A stretch of 64,000 bases of DNA, taken from Chitinophaga parva (GTDB lineage: Bacteria > Bacteroidota > Bacteroidia > Chitinophagales > Chitinophagaceae). The position numbers and the translations under genes were made by a program. Of the stretch, positions 51,713 through 60,514 are shown piece after piece. The notes under the pieces were generated by a model that was given only the letters and a program-made list of their open reading frames with translations, made no database searches and was not told the DNA's origin. Position 1 is the stretch's first letter. Each line of letters starts with the position of its first letter. Where the stretch lies: the NCBI RefSeq assembly GCF_003071345.1, contig NZ_QCYK01000002.1:62001-126000 (forward strand), written 5' to 3'.

Positions 51713-52996
51713 ATGAATCTGATAGAAGAACTGCGCTGGCGGGGCATGCTGCAAGACATCATGCCTGGTACCGAGGAGCAGTTGCAAAAGGAAATGACCA
51801 GCGGTTATATTGGTTTTGACCCCACGGCAGATTCCCTGCACATCGGCAGCCTGGTGCCTATTCTCCTGTTAGTGCACCTGCAGAGGGCGGGGCACAAGCC
51901 CATTGCCCTGGTAGGCGGCGCCACCGGTATGGTGGGCGACCCCTCATTCAAAGCGGAAGAGCGCAAAATGCTGGACGAAGCCACCCTGGCCCATAACCTG
52001 GCCGGCATCCGCGCCCAGCTGGAACGTTTCCTGGATTTTGACGTTTCCAGGCCCAATGCGGCAGAGATCGTGAACAATTACGACTGGTTCCGGAACTTCA
52101 CTTTCCTGGATTTTATCCGCGAGGTGGGTAAGCATATCACCGTGAATTATATGATGGCAAAGGATTCCGTGCGGAAACGCCTGGAGGGCGACAATGGCAT
52201 GTCCTTTACCGAATTTACCTACCAACTGATCCAGGGGCACGACTTCTACCACCTGTTTTCCCATAAGAACGTGAAGCTGCAAATGGGCGGCTCCGACCAG
52301 TGGGGTAATATTGTGACCGGCACGGAACTGATCCGCCGCCGCACAGCTGGTGCGGGGGAAGCATTTGCCTTCACCTGCAAGCTGCTTACAAAATCAGACG
52401 GCTCCAAGTTTGGCAAATCTGAAGGCGGCAATGTGTGGCTGGACCGCAACAAAACCTCCCCATATAAATTCTACCAGTTCTGGCTGAATGTAACAGACGA
52501 GGACGCGGCCCGCTTCATCAAGATCTTCACTTTCCTGGATGAAGCCACCATCAGCGATATGATCACCCGACACGCGGAAGCGCCCCACCAGCGCCTGTTG
52601 CAGAAGGAACTGGCCAAACAGGTCACCGTGTTTGTGCATGGAGAAGGTGACTATGAATTTGCAGTGAAAGCCAGTGAAATGCTGTTTGGCAACAATACCG
52701 CTGAACTGCTCAATAGCCTGGACGAAGCGCAGCTGCTGGAGGTACTGGAAGGTGTGGAGCAGGTAAAAGTGGCCCGCGCAGACCTGGGTAAAGACATTGT
52801 AAGTTTTGCGGCGGATAGCGGCATTTTTCCCAGCAAAGGAGAAGCGCGCAAGATGGTGCAGAACGGAGGCGTGAGCATCAATAAACAGAAGGTGGAGGCC
52901 ATTGAGACCACCGTTACGGAAGCGCACTTGTTAAATGGTAAATACATACTTGTACAAAAAGGGAAACGCAATTATTACCTCGTAGTGGTAGCGTAA
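51713..52996 (+). CDS. tyrS: Tyrosyl-tRNA synthetase
   Basis: The protein is 427 aa from the ATG at 51713 ([19 protein letters not shown]); a TTG seven codons upstream lies inside the promoter. It charges tRNA-Tyr. Class I signatures are HIGS at residues 43-46 (HIGH) and KFGKS at 232-236 (KMSKS). The tyrosine-site segment [31 protein letters not shown] is also present, and a C-terminal S4 RNA-binding domain ([24 protein letters not shown]) ends the protein. The length is normal for the bacterial TyrS group. It stands alone, followed by a terminator. Confidence 0.97.
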   Translation: MNLIEELRWRGMLQDIMPGTEEQLQKEMTSGYIGFDPTADSLHIGSLVPILLLVHLQRAGHKPIALVGGATGMVGDPSFKAEERKMLDEATLAHNLAGIRAQLERFLDFDVSRPNAAEIVNNYDWFRNFTFLDFIREVGKHITVNYMMAKDSVRKRLEGDNGMSFTEFTYQLIQGHDFYHLFSHKNVKLQMGGSDQWGNIVTGTELIRRRTAGAGEAFAFTCKLLTKSDGSKFGKSEGGNVWLDRNKTSPYKFYQFWLNVTDEDAARFIKIFTFLDEATISDMITRHAEAPHQRLLQKELAKQVTVFVHGEGDYEFAVKASEMLFGNNTAELLNSLDEAQLLEVLEGVEQVKVARADLGKDIVSFAADSGIFPSKGEARKMVQNGGVSINKQKVEAIETTVTEAHLLNGKYILVQKGKRNYYLVVVA

Positions 52997-53020
52997 TAAT
53001 ATTTAAAATACAAAACATAT

Positions 53021-53052
53021 GAGCGGTTGCCGAAGGCAGCCGCTTTTTTATT
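53021..53052 (+). terminator. Terminator after tyrS
   Basis: GCGG(T)TGCC pairs with GGCA(G)CCGC across a GAA loop, followed by a T-run. Confidence 0.8.
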
Positions 53053-53060
53053 TAAATATT

Positions 53061-53315
53061 TTAACATGTATACTTTTTAATCCTAACTGGATAGGTTCTT
53101 AAACGGCTATTCTCAATAAAAACGTGGGAAGACGTCCTGTTCATAGGAATTCCAGTCATTTCCCAATAAACATTGTGATAAAATATATATCTATTAATTT
53201 GCTTTGACCATTCACCAATTAGACCCGGCTCATTATTTTCGCACTTTATTACTTCCCCTGTATGTGAGCATTTATTAATGATTTCGTAACGATCGAAACG
53301 ACATTTTTCAACCAA
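53061..53315 (-). CDS. AT-rich small ORF, hypothetical or remnant (84 aa)
   Basis: The translation (MVEKCRFDRYEIINKCSHTGEVIKCENNEPGLIGEW, read in two parts) has protein-like composition with aromatic and Cys residues in places that look structured (KQINRYIFYHNVYWEMTGIPMNRT). There is no signal peptide. The stretch is markedly AT-rich compared with both flanking genes, so it may be acquired DNA or the tail of a decayed gene. No family is recognised and no neighbour suggests a role. Confidence 0.4.
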   Translation of the reverse strand: MVEKCRFDRYEIINKCSHTGEVIKCENNEPGLIGEWSKQINRYIFYHNVYWEMTGIPMNRTSSHVFIENSRLRTYPVRIKKYTC

Positions 53316-53403
53316 ATCGGGAATATATTTGCCGCCGCTTAGCTGTTAAAGAAAAGTTAAAGCAAAGCAATATTAACAGAACAGAATGCGACTAATCTAA
53401 ATC

Positions 53404-53440
53404 ACTGGTCACTCCGCGGGTGATCAGTCCAGTATTTTTT
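53404..53440 (+). promoter_or_regulatory. Leader hairpin with alternative pairing upstream of the Oar-like receptor
   Basis: ACTGGTCAC (53404-53412) pairs with GTGATCAGT (53420-53428) with one G-U pair. The same left arm, ACTGG, can instead pair with CCAGT (53429-53433), which is directly followed by T-rich sequence (53435-53440). Two exclusive stems beside a U-run, 115 bases before the start codon, look attenuator-like. It could equally be a dyad operator. Confidence 0.35.
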
Positions 53441-53555
53441 CGGCCACATTTATCAGGACAACAAAACACATTTTTCTGCACCCCAGGCGCGGGTTTCCGT
53501 TTTTCATTAACACACAATACAGCTCACAAAACATCTGTCACTACACAGTTTACTT

Positions 53556-56500
53556 ATGAAGCGATTTCTAATCTACGGGATCTTATTCATGATGACCCTT
53601 CTTGCTGCCGTTCCCGCAGCCTTTGCACAGGGGGTTACCACCGCGTCCTTCAGTGGCGTGATCCGTGATACCAAAGGCGGCGCCATTCCGGGTGCTACCG
53701 TTGTTGTTACCCACGAGCCTACCGGTACCAAATACAACACCATTTCCCGCGCGGACGGCCGTTTCAACATCCCCGATGTACGCGTAGGTGGCCCGTACAG
53801 CATTAAGATCACTTACATTGGTTACCAGGATTTTTCCCAACAAAACATTACCACCTCCATCGGTGAAGACTATAAAGTGAATACCAAACTGGAAGAGGCG
53901 TCCACCGCGCTGAAAGAGCTGGTGGTGACCGGCAAGCAGGATAAGGTAATGAATACCAGCCGCACCGGCGCCCGCGAAACGGTGACCCGCGCGCAGATAG
54001 ACCAGCTGCCTACCCTCAACCGCTCCCTGCAGGATTTCACCAAACTGACACCTTCCGCAAATGGGCTGAACTTTGGTGGCCGCAGCAACCTGTATAACAA
54101 TATCACCGTGGATGGTGCGCTGTTCAACAACTCGTTTGGCCTGTCCGGCACCCTGGGCGGCCAGACCAGCTCCCAGCCTATCTCCCTGGACGCTATTGAC
54201 CAGATCCAGGTGGACCTGGCACCGTTTGACGTACGGCAGGGCTTCTTCACCGGCGCAGGTGTAAACTCCGTGGTGAAATCCGGTACCAACGATTTCAAAG
54301 GTTCCGTTTACACTTACATCCGCAGCACCGGCCTTACCGGCTATAATGCAGGTGGTACTAAGGTGAACAAGGTGCCCTTCGATTACAACACCCGTGGTGC
54401 CAGCATTGGTGGCCCTATCATCAAAAACAAACTGTTCTTCTTTGTATCCGGTGAGCAGGAACGCATCAGCAACGTGCCCACCACCTATGTAGCGGGCCGC
54501 AGCGGCGCCTCCGGCAACGTATCGCAGGTACAGGCTACCACACTGGACTCCCTGAGCCAGTTCCTCCAGAAGAACTATGGCTATAATCCCGGCGCTTACG
54601 AAAACTACAACTACAAAACACAGAGCGACAAGCTGACCGTGAAACTGGATTGGAACCTGAACCAGAAGAACACTTTCAGCCTGAAATATTTCTACTTCAA
54701 ATCGTTCAAGGATCAACCGGCGTCTAACTCCGGCATTACCAACAGCAAGGTGGGGTACGGTACCTCCCGTGCCCCCGGCCTGTCTACCCTGCCGTTCTTC
54801 GGTTCCGGCTATCGCATCAACAATAACTTCAACATCGTGATCGGTGAGCTGAACACCCGCTTCTCTAACAGCGTGCACAATAAGCTGACCGTTGGTTATT
54901 CTGCCCTGCGCGACTTCCGCTCTTCCCTGGGTAATAAAGAGGTGCCCATGGTAGATATTGGCAACGGTACTTACGATCCGGTGTCTGGCAAGAAAACCAA
55001 TGCCACCGCTACCCTCACCAGCTTTGGCTATGAACTGTATACTGCCGGCAATAAGCTGAATACAAACACCTTCCAGTTCTCCGATGACGTGACCTGGTAT
55101 GCCGGTAAGAATGAATTTGTAGTAGGTACTTCCAACCAGGTGAATAGCTACCTGAACGGTTTTGCACCGGATTACAATGGTCTGTACACTTTCAACTCGC
55201 CGCAGGAATTTATGCTGGGTATGCCCGCTATGGCATATACCTACCGCAACTCCGTGAAAGGTGCTTTCCCTTATGCGAAGATCTCTTCTACTAACCTGAG
55301 TGTTTACATCCAGGATAAATACAGCGTTACCGATAACTTTAAGCTGACTGCTGGTATCCGTGCTGACTACGCCATTTTCCCCACTACACTGGATGAAAAC
55401 CCCGCGGTAGCTGCACTGAAATTCGACCAGGGCCTTACCGGTATTGATGTTTCCAAACTGCCGAAAAGCAATGTACTGATCTCTCCGCGTGTTGGTTTCA
55501 ACTGGGATGTGGATGGTAAGCACAACACCCAGGTACGTGGTGGTGCTGGCCTGTTCAGCGGCGTGGTACCTTACGTGTGGATCTCCAACCAGGCTTCCAA
55601 CACCGGTACCCTGTTTAGCTCCGGTACGGTTACGTATGCAGCTACCCCTGCAGACAACCGCCTGATCTTTAATGCAGACGTAAACCACAACCGCCCCACC
55701 GGCCCTATCGCTGCTAACACCTCTTATGAGGTGGACGTTGCTTCCCGCGATTTCAAATACCCGCAGGTGGCCCGCTTTAACGCTGCGGTAGACCAGAAAC
55801 TGCCCTGGGGTATTATCGGTACCATAGAAGCCGTATATACCAAGGACCTGCAGGCGGTTTACCACCAGAACATTGCACTGCCGGATACTTACACCACGCT
55901 GTCTGGTCCGGAAGGCCAGATCCGTTACACTTCCAACACCCTGTTCCCCTCTGTGAACGGTGGCCTGGGTAACACGATCACCAACCCGAATATCAACAAC
56001 GCCATCTACATGCGTAACACCAAGAAAGGTTATGCTTACTTTGGTACCATCCAGTTGCAGAAAAACTTCCAGGGTGGTTTCTACGCAAACGTAGCGTATA
56101 CTTACAGCCAGGCAAAAGATGTGAACGACGGTGGTTCTACCGCATCTACCATCTGGAGCACCCGCCCCATCGTGGGCAATCCCAACGCCAATGTGCTGGG
56201 TAATGCTTCTTATATCCAGCCCCACCGCGTTATCGCTTCCTTCTCTTACCGTAAAGAATATGCAAAGAACTTTGCTACTTCTGCCGGCCTGGTTTGGGAA
56301 ATGGCTAACAACGGCGCTGTGTCTTACATCACCTCCGGTGATCCTAACGGCGACGGTGGCACCAATGACCTGATGTACATCCCGAAAGCAAAAGGTGACA
56401 TCACCCTGGTGCCCGATGCAAACGCCAACCCCGCTTCTGCAGATGAACAGTGGAACCAGCTGGACAACTTCATCAAACAGGACAAATACCTGAGCAAGCA

Positions 56501-56888
56501 CCGTGGCCAGTTTGCACAACGCAACGCTGTGATCCTGCCGTACTTCAAACGTGCTGACCTGAACATTACCCAGGACTTCTACCTCAAGCAGGCCAATGGC
56601 CGCCGCCACACCCTGCGGGTGACGCTGGATATCATCAATGTAGGTAACCTGCTGAACCACAACTGGGGCCTGTATGACTACACCTACAATGGTTTCAACA
56701 GCGGTACCATCTCCCTGATGAAATTTGAAGGCGTAGTAGCTGATGGTAAAGGTGGTCAGCAAGCTACTTACAACTTCCCGCTGGCTAACGTGAAAGCCGG
56801 TACGCCGAACACGTATTCCTTCAAGACCAACCCCGACCAGATCTCCCGTTGGCAGGGCCAGATCGGCATCCGCTACATTTTCAACTAA
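53556..56888 (+). CDS. Oar-like TonB-dependent receptor with N-terminal regulatory-like domain
   Basis: A 1110-aa protein. The signal peptide ends at AAFAQG. A carboxypeptidase-regulatory-like domain follows (FSGVIRDTKGGAIPGATVVVTHEPTGTKYNTISRADGRFNIPDVRVGGPYSIKITYIGY, residues about 32-95), then a plug domain (ELVVTGKQDKVMNTSRTGARETVTRAQIDQLPTLNRSLQDFTKLTP) with NNITVDGALFNNSFGL, then a long barrel ending IGIRYIFN. This matches Oar/OmpA-type TonB receptors in Bacteroidota and Myxococcus, and not SusC: the SusC signature and a SusD partner are both missing. The ligand is unknown. Codon choice is strongly optimised (GGT, AAC, GTA, CTG), suggesting high expression. Confidence 0.93.
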   Translation: MKRFLIYGILFMMTLLAAVPAAFAQGVTTASFSGVIRDTKGGAIPGATVVVTHEPTGTKYNTISRADGRFNIPDVRVGGPYSIKITYIGYQDFSQQNITTSIGEDYKVNTKLEEASTALKELVVTGKQDKVMNTSRTGARETVTRAQIDQLPTLNRSLQDFTKLTPSANGLNFGGRSNLYNNITVDGALFNNSFGLSGTLGGQTSSQPISLDAIDQIQVDLAPFDVRQGFFTGAGVNSVVKSGTNDFKGSVYTYIRSTGLTGYNAGGTKVNKVPFDYNTRGASIGGPIIKNKLFFFVSGEQERISNVPTTYVAGRSGASGNVSQVQATTLDSLSQFLQKNYGYNPGAYENYNYKTQSDKLTVKLDWNLNQKNTFSLKYFYFKSFKDQPASNSGITNSKVGYGTSRAPGLSTLPFFGSGYRINNNFNIVIGELNTRFSNSVHNKLTVGYSALRDFRSSLGNKEVPMVDIGNGTYDPVSGKKTNATATLTSFGYELYTAGNKLNTNTFQFSDDVTWYAGKNEFVVGTSNQVNSYLNGFAPDYNGLYTFNSPQEFMLGMPAMAYTYRNSVKGAFPYAKISSTNLSVYIQDKYSVTDNFKLTAGIRADYAIFPTTLDENPAVAALKFDQGLTGIDVSKLPKSNVLISPRVGFNWDVDGKHNTQVRGGAGLFSGVVPYVWISNQASNTGTLFSSGTVTYAATPADNRLIFNADVNHNRPTGPIAANTSYEVDVASRDFKYPQVARFNAAVDQKLPWGIIGTIEAVYTKDLQAVYHQNIALPDTYTTLSGPEGQIRYTSNTLFPSVNGGLGNTITNPNINNAIYMRNTKKGYAYFGTIQLQKNFQGGFYANVAYTYSQAKDVNDGGSTASTIWSTRPIVGNPNANVLGNASYIQPHRVIASFSYRKEYAKNFATSAGLVWEMANNGAVSYITSGDPNGDGGTNDLMYIPKAKGDITLVPDANANPASADEQWNQLDNFIKQDKYLSKHRGQFAQRNAVILPYFKRADLNITQDFYLKQANGRRHTLRVTLDIINVGNLLNHNWGLYDYTYNGFNSGTISLMKFEGVVADGKGGQQATYNFPLANVKAGTPNTYSFKTNPDQISRWQGQIGIRYIFN

Positions 56889-56914
56889 GCGATTTTAATG
56901 CTGATGATAAATTG

Positions 56915-56985
56915 AAAAGGGCCGCTCCGTTATGGAGTGGCCCTTACTTTATAAACAAAGATCCCGGACCAACTGGCCCGGGATC
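56915..56985. terminator. Two back-to-back terminators (Oar-like gene and nucleotide-sugar operon)
   Basis: The plus-strand hairpin pairs AAGGGCCGCTCC with GGAGTGGCCCTT (one G-T pair), 56917-56945. The minus-strand hairpin pairs GATCCCGG (56960-56967) with CCGGGATC (56978-56985), with a T-rich tail on that strand. Confidence 0.8.
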
Positions 56986-56991
56986 ATGTTT

Positions 56992-57858
56992 TTATAACTT
57001 ACTCATACAAACCTTCAGACTATCTGTCCAGTAGGGGATCTGTATGCCCAGGAGGTCTTTGATCTTTTGCTTGTTAAACACGCTGTAGGCGGGCCTTTGC
57101 GCCGGTGTGGGATACTTGTCGGAGGTGATGGGCTGCACGTTGCAGGTGCTGCCCAGGATCTGTTTGATCACCATGGCAAAGTCGTACCAGCTGGTTACGC
57201 CTTCATTACTGTAGTGGTATACGCCAGCCAGGCTTACATCCGGGTTTTGGAATTTATGCTGCAGCAAAGCCAGGGCTGCACCGGCCAGGTCTACCGCATA
57301 AGTAGGCGTCCCCACCTGGTCAAACACCACGTTCAGTTCCTGCCTTTCTGCCATCAGCTCTTTCATGCGTTTGGCAAAATTCTGTCCAAACTCAGAGTAC
57401 AGCCAGGAAGTACGGATCACGATGCCTTCCGGGTGTTCTGCAATGGCTACTGCCTCTCCTCTGAGTTTGGTAGCACCGTAGATGCTGGTAGGGTTGGTGT
57501 CGTCTGTTTCCGTGTAAGGGCGGTTGCCCCGGCCATCAAACACGTAATCTGTAGAGAACTGTATGAGCGCTGCATTGTGCTTTGCACTGGCGTGGGCCAG
57601 GTACAGCACGGCTTCAAAGTTCAGTTTAAACGCCAGCTCCTCATCCGTTTCGGCCTTGTCTACTGCGGTATAAGCAGCACAGTTCAGCACTGCATCCACG
57701 GGGTTTGCTTCAAACCAGGCATTCACGGCGTCTTCGCTGGTGATATCCAGTTCTTCACGGTCCGTGTATAGGAAATTAAAATCGGCGTGTCGCGCCGCAA
57801 CACTTTTGATAGCCTGGCCCAGCTGGCCGTTAGCGCCGGTAACGAGAATATTTTTCAT
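56992..57858 (-). CDS. rfbD: dTDP-4-dehydrorhamnose reductase
   Basis: A 288-aa extended-SDR enzyme for the last step of dTDP-L-rhamnose synthesis. The NADPH motif is TGANGQLG (7-14). The family segments are DAVLNCAAYTAVDKAETDEELAFKLN, FSTDYVFDGRGNRPYTETDDTNPTSIYGATKLRGE (catalytic Tyr and Lys in YGATK) and RTSWLYSEFGQNFAKRM. The length is normal. It is the last gene of a six-gene minus-strand operon, 9 bp after rfbC. Confidence 0.96.
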   Translation of the reverse strand: MKNILVTGANGQLGQAIKSVAARHADFNFLYTDREELDITSEDAVNAWFEANPVDAVLNCAAYTAVDKAETDEELAFKLNFEAVLYLAHASAKHNAALIQFSTDYVFDGRGNRPYTETDDTNPTSIYGATKLRGEAVAIAEHPEGIVIRTSWLYSEFGQNFAKRMKELMAERQELNVVFDQVGTPTYAVDLAGAALALLQHKFQNPDVSLAGVYHYSNEGVTSWYDFAMVIKQILGSTCNVQPITSDKYPTPAQRPAYSVFNKQKIKDLLGIQIPYWTDSLKVCMSKL

Positions 57859-57867
57859 GCAATAGTA

Positions 57868-58428
57868 TTAACCCTGGTACACAAAATTGTGCTGGATGTC
57901 TGCCAGCTTGGGCAGCACCAGGTCTTTTTCTGATACAATGGCTTTTTCCAGGTCAATGCCCCAGTTGATCTGCAGGGCGGGATCATTGAAGATAATGCCG
58001 CCTTCACTTTCCTTACTGTAAAAGTTGTCCACCTTGTACATCACTTCCGCAGTGGCGCTCAGTACGGCATAGCCATGGGCAAAGCCCTGTGGCACCAGCA
58101 ACTGGCGTTTATTTTCGGCAGAAAGCTCTATGGCAAAGGAACAGCCATAGGCAGGAGAGCCCTTGCGGATGTCCACCACCGCATCAATGATCACGCCTTC
58201 CAGCACGCGGATCAATTTCGTTTGGGCGTGAGGGTTCAGCTGGTAGTGCAGGCCGCGCAGCACCCCGTAGGAAGAGCGGGCCTGGTTGTCCTGTACAAAA
58301 TCAATATTTACACCTGCCTCGCGGAAGACTTGGGCATTGTAGCTTTCAAAGAAATAACCGCGATGGTCACCGTGCACTTTGGGCTCGTAGATCAGCAGGT
58401 CGGGTATACCGGTTTCGTGAAATGGCAT
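57868..58428 (-). CDS. rfbC: dTDP-4-dehydrorhamnose 3,5-epimerase
   Basis: The protein is 186 aa from the ATG at 58428 (MPFHETGIPDLLIYEPKVHGDHRGYFFESYN); the upstream extension overlaps rfbB and is rejected. The cupin fold shows FVQDNQARSSYGVLRGLHYQ (catalytic His in LHYQ), KLIRVLEGVIIDAVVDIRKGSPAYG, LLVPQGFAHGYAVLSATAEVMYKVDNFYSKESEGGIIFNDP. It lies between rfbB (8-bp gap) and rfbD. Confidence 0.96.
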   Translation of the reverse strand: MPFHETGIPDLLIYEPKVHGDHRGYFFESYNAQVFREAGVNIDFVQDNQARSSYGVLRGLHYQLNPHAQTKLIRVLEGVIIDAVVDIRKGSPAYGCSFAIELSAENKRQLLVPQGFAHGYAVLSATAEVMYKVDNFYSKESEGGIIFNDPALQINWGIDLEKAIVSEKDLVLPKLADIQHNFVYQG

Positions 58429-58436
58429 AGTGGTAA

Positions 58437-59492
58437 TTAGCGTTGTGTGTATTGTTCCTGGTAGTACTGCTGGTAAGCGCCGCTGGTCACGTGTTCCAGC
58501 CACTGTTCGTTAGCAAGGTACCAGGCTACGGTTTTTTCCAGTCCTTCTTCAAATTGCAGGGAAGGGCTCCAGCCCAGTTCCTGATTGAGTTTGGTGGCAT
58601 CAATCGCATAGCGCAGGTCATGGCCTGCACGGTCCTTTACAAAAGTGATCAGCTGTGCAGAAGTACCAGGTGCACGGCCCAGTTTTTCATCCATGATCTT
58701 GCAAAGCAGGTGGATGAGGTCAATATTTTTCCACTCATTGAAACCACCGATGTTATAGGTTTCGCCCAGGCGGCCATTATGGAAAATAGTGTCTATGGCG
58801 CGGGCATGGTCTTCTACAAACAGCCAGTCGCGCACGTTTTCCCCCTTGCCATACACCGGTACCGGTTTGGAATTTTTGATATTATGGATAGCCAGCGGGA
58901 TCAGCTTCTCGGGGAAGTGATGAGAACCATAGTTGTTAGAGCAGTTAGACAGTACCACCGGCAGGTGATAGGTGTGGTAATATGCTTTCACAAAATGGTC
59001 GGAGCTGGCTTTGGAAGCGGAGTAGGGAGAGCGCGGATCGTAGGCGGTTTCTTCGGTGAAGAGACCTTCTTCGCCCAGGGAGCCGTATACTTCGTCCGTG
59101 GAAACGTGGTAAAAACGTTTGCCTTCTTCCTGGCCTTTCCAGTATTTGCGGGCCACATTCAGGAGGGTGGCGGTGCCCAGCACATTTGTTTTAATGAAGG
59201 CCAGCGGGTCCATGATGCTGCGGTCCACATGGCTTTCTGCCGCCAGGTGGATCACGCCGTCAAACTGGTATTTTGCAAACAGGCCGTCTATGCGTGCTTC
59301 ATCGGTGATGTCGCCTTTTTCAAAAACATAGTTCGGTTTGTCCTGGATGTCCGCCAGGTTTTCCAGGTTGCCCGCATAAGTGAGGGCATCCAGGTTCACG
59401 ATCCGGTAGTCCGGGTATTTGTTTACAAAAAGTCTTACCACGTGCGAGCCGATAAAGCCGGCGCCCCCGGTAACGAGCAGTGTGCGCTTCAT
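58437..59492 (-). CDS. rfbB: dTDP-glucose 4,6-dehydratase
   Basis: A 351-aa protein. The NAD motif is TGGAGFIGSHVV (8-19). Next come the dehydratase segment HLAAESHVDRSIMDP, the STDEVYGSLG catalytic Asp-Glu pair, YSASKASSDHFV (Tyr and Lys), NCSNNYGSHHFPEKLIPLAI, GKGENVRDWLFVEDHARAI and the C-terminal ELGWSPSLQFEEGL. It converts dTDP-glucose to the 4-keto-6-deoxy intermediate for rhamnose. The thymidylyltransferase gene rfbA, normally adjacent, is not in this operon. Only 2 bp separate it from the upstream gene. Confidence 0.96.
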   Translation of the reverse strand: MKRTLLVTGGAGFIGSHVVRLFVNKYPDYRIVNLDALTYAGNLENLADIQDKPNYVFEKGDITDEARIDGLFAKYQFDGVIHLAAESHVDRSIMDPLAFIKTNVLGTATLLNVARKYWKGQEEGKRFYHVSTDEVYGSLGEEGLFTEETAYDPRSPYSASKASSDHFVKAYYHTYHLPVVLSNCSNNYGSHHFPEKLIPLAIHNIKNSKPVPVYGKGENVRDWLFVEDHARAIDTIFHNGRLGETYNIGGFNEWKNIDLIHLLCKIMDEKLGRAPGTSAQLITFVKDRAGHDLRYAIDATKLNQELGWSPSLQFEEGLEKTVAWYLANEQWLEHVTSGAYQQYYQEQYTQR

Positions 59493-59494
59493 AA

Positions 59495-60439
59495 TTATTT
59501 ATTCAGTGCTTGTTTGAAATATTCATACGTGATCTTCAGGCCTTCCTCGCGGCTCACCTTCGGCTCCCAGCCCAGGATGGTCCTGGCTTTGGTAATATCC
59601 GGCTTGCGTTGTTTGGGATCATCCTTTGGCAGCGGGTGGAAAGTGATCTTCTGGTCTGTGCCAGTGAGCTTAATGATCTCTTCCGCAAATTCCAGGAGGC
59701 TGATCTCAGCCGGGTTGCCAATGTTCACCGGCAGGTGATAATCGCTCAACAGCAGGCGGTAAATGCCGTCCACCAGGTCGCTTACATAGCAGAAGGAACG
59801 GGTCTGGCTGCCATCACCAAACACGGTAATATCCTGTCCGGTGAGGGCCTGGCTCATGAACGCCGGCAGTGCACGGCCGTCATCCAGTCGCATGCGCGGA
59901 CCATAAGTGTTGAAGATGCGGATAATGCGGGTTTCCACGCCATGGAAGTTGTGGTATGCCATGGTGATGGATTCCATGAAGCGTTTGGCTTCGTCATACA
60001 CACCGCGCGGGCCAATGGGGTTTACGTTGCCCCAGTACTCTTCCGGCTGCGGGTGCACGTTCGGGTCGCCATATACTTCAGAGGTGGAAGCCACCAGGAT
60101 GCGGGCTTTTTTCTCTTTGGCCAGGCCCAGGAGATTATGAGTGCCCAGGGCGCCTACTTTCAGCGTCTGGATGGGCATTTTCAGGTAATCGATCGGGCTG
60201 GCCGGGGAGGCAAAGTGCAGGATATAATCCAGCTGGCCCGGCACATGTACGAACTTGGTGACATCGTGGTGATAATATTCAAAGTCCGGCAGGGAAAACA
60301 GGTGTTCAATGTTCCTGAGATTACCCGTCAGCAGGTTGTCCATGCCAATGACATGGTAGCCTTCCTTGATGAACCGGTCGCACAGGTGGGAACCGAGGAA
60401 CCCGGCGGCGCCGGCGATCAGTATTCTTTTTTTCTCCAT
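59495..60439 (-). CDS. UDP-glucuronate decarboxylase (UDP-xylose synthase)
   Basis: A 314-aa extended-SDR protein: [104 protein letters not shown] (Tyr and Lys in YDEAK), [26 protein letters not shown]. The PASPxxYxxxPIxTLK and NPIGPRGxYDEAKR blocks are the signature of UXS enzymes, which turn UDP-glucuronate into UDP-xylose. The gene for UDP-glucose dehydrogenase, which makes its substrate, lies 75 bp upstream, so the pair forms a UDP-glucose to UDP-xylose route. Confidence 0.93.
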   Translation of the reverse strand: MEKKRILIAGAAGFLGSHLCDRFIKEGYHVIGMDNLLTGNLRNIEHLFSLPDFEYYHHDVTKFVHVPGQLDYILHFASPASPIDYLKMPIQTLKVGALGTHNLLGLAKEKKARILVASTSEVYGDPNVHPQPEEYWGNVNPIGPRGVYDEAKRFMESITMAYHNFHGVETRIIRIFNTYGPRMRLDDGRALPAFMSQALTGQDITVFGDGSQTRSFCYVSDLVDGIYRLLLSDYHLPVNIGNPAEISLLEFAEEIIKLTGTDQKITFHPLPKDDPKQRKPDITKARTILGWEPKVSREEGLKITYEYFKQALNK

Positions 60440-60514
60440 TTAAGTAAATGGTTAGACGGTGAAATGAACCGGCTGTTACCGCACTGCAGCAACGACCGGG
60501 AAAATTAAGTTGAA

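Noticed and set aside
53583..56762. A 1059-codon open frame on the minus strand, antisense to the Oar-like receptor gene
   Set aside because: The plus-strand frame is a full TonB receptor with all domains. The antisense frame is a by-product of strong codon bias and has the Val/Gly/Gln/His-rich, motif-free look of a mirror translation. Long plus-strand frames at 8412-10061 and 11680-13542 are the same effect over SusD and SusC.
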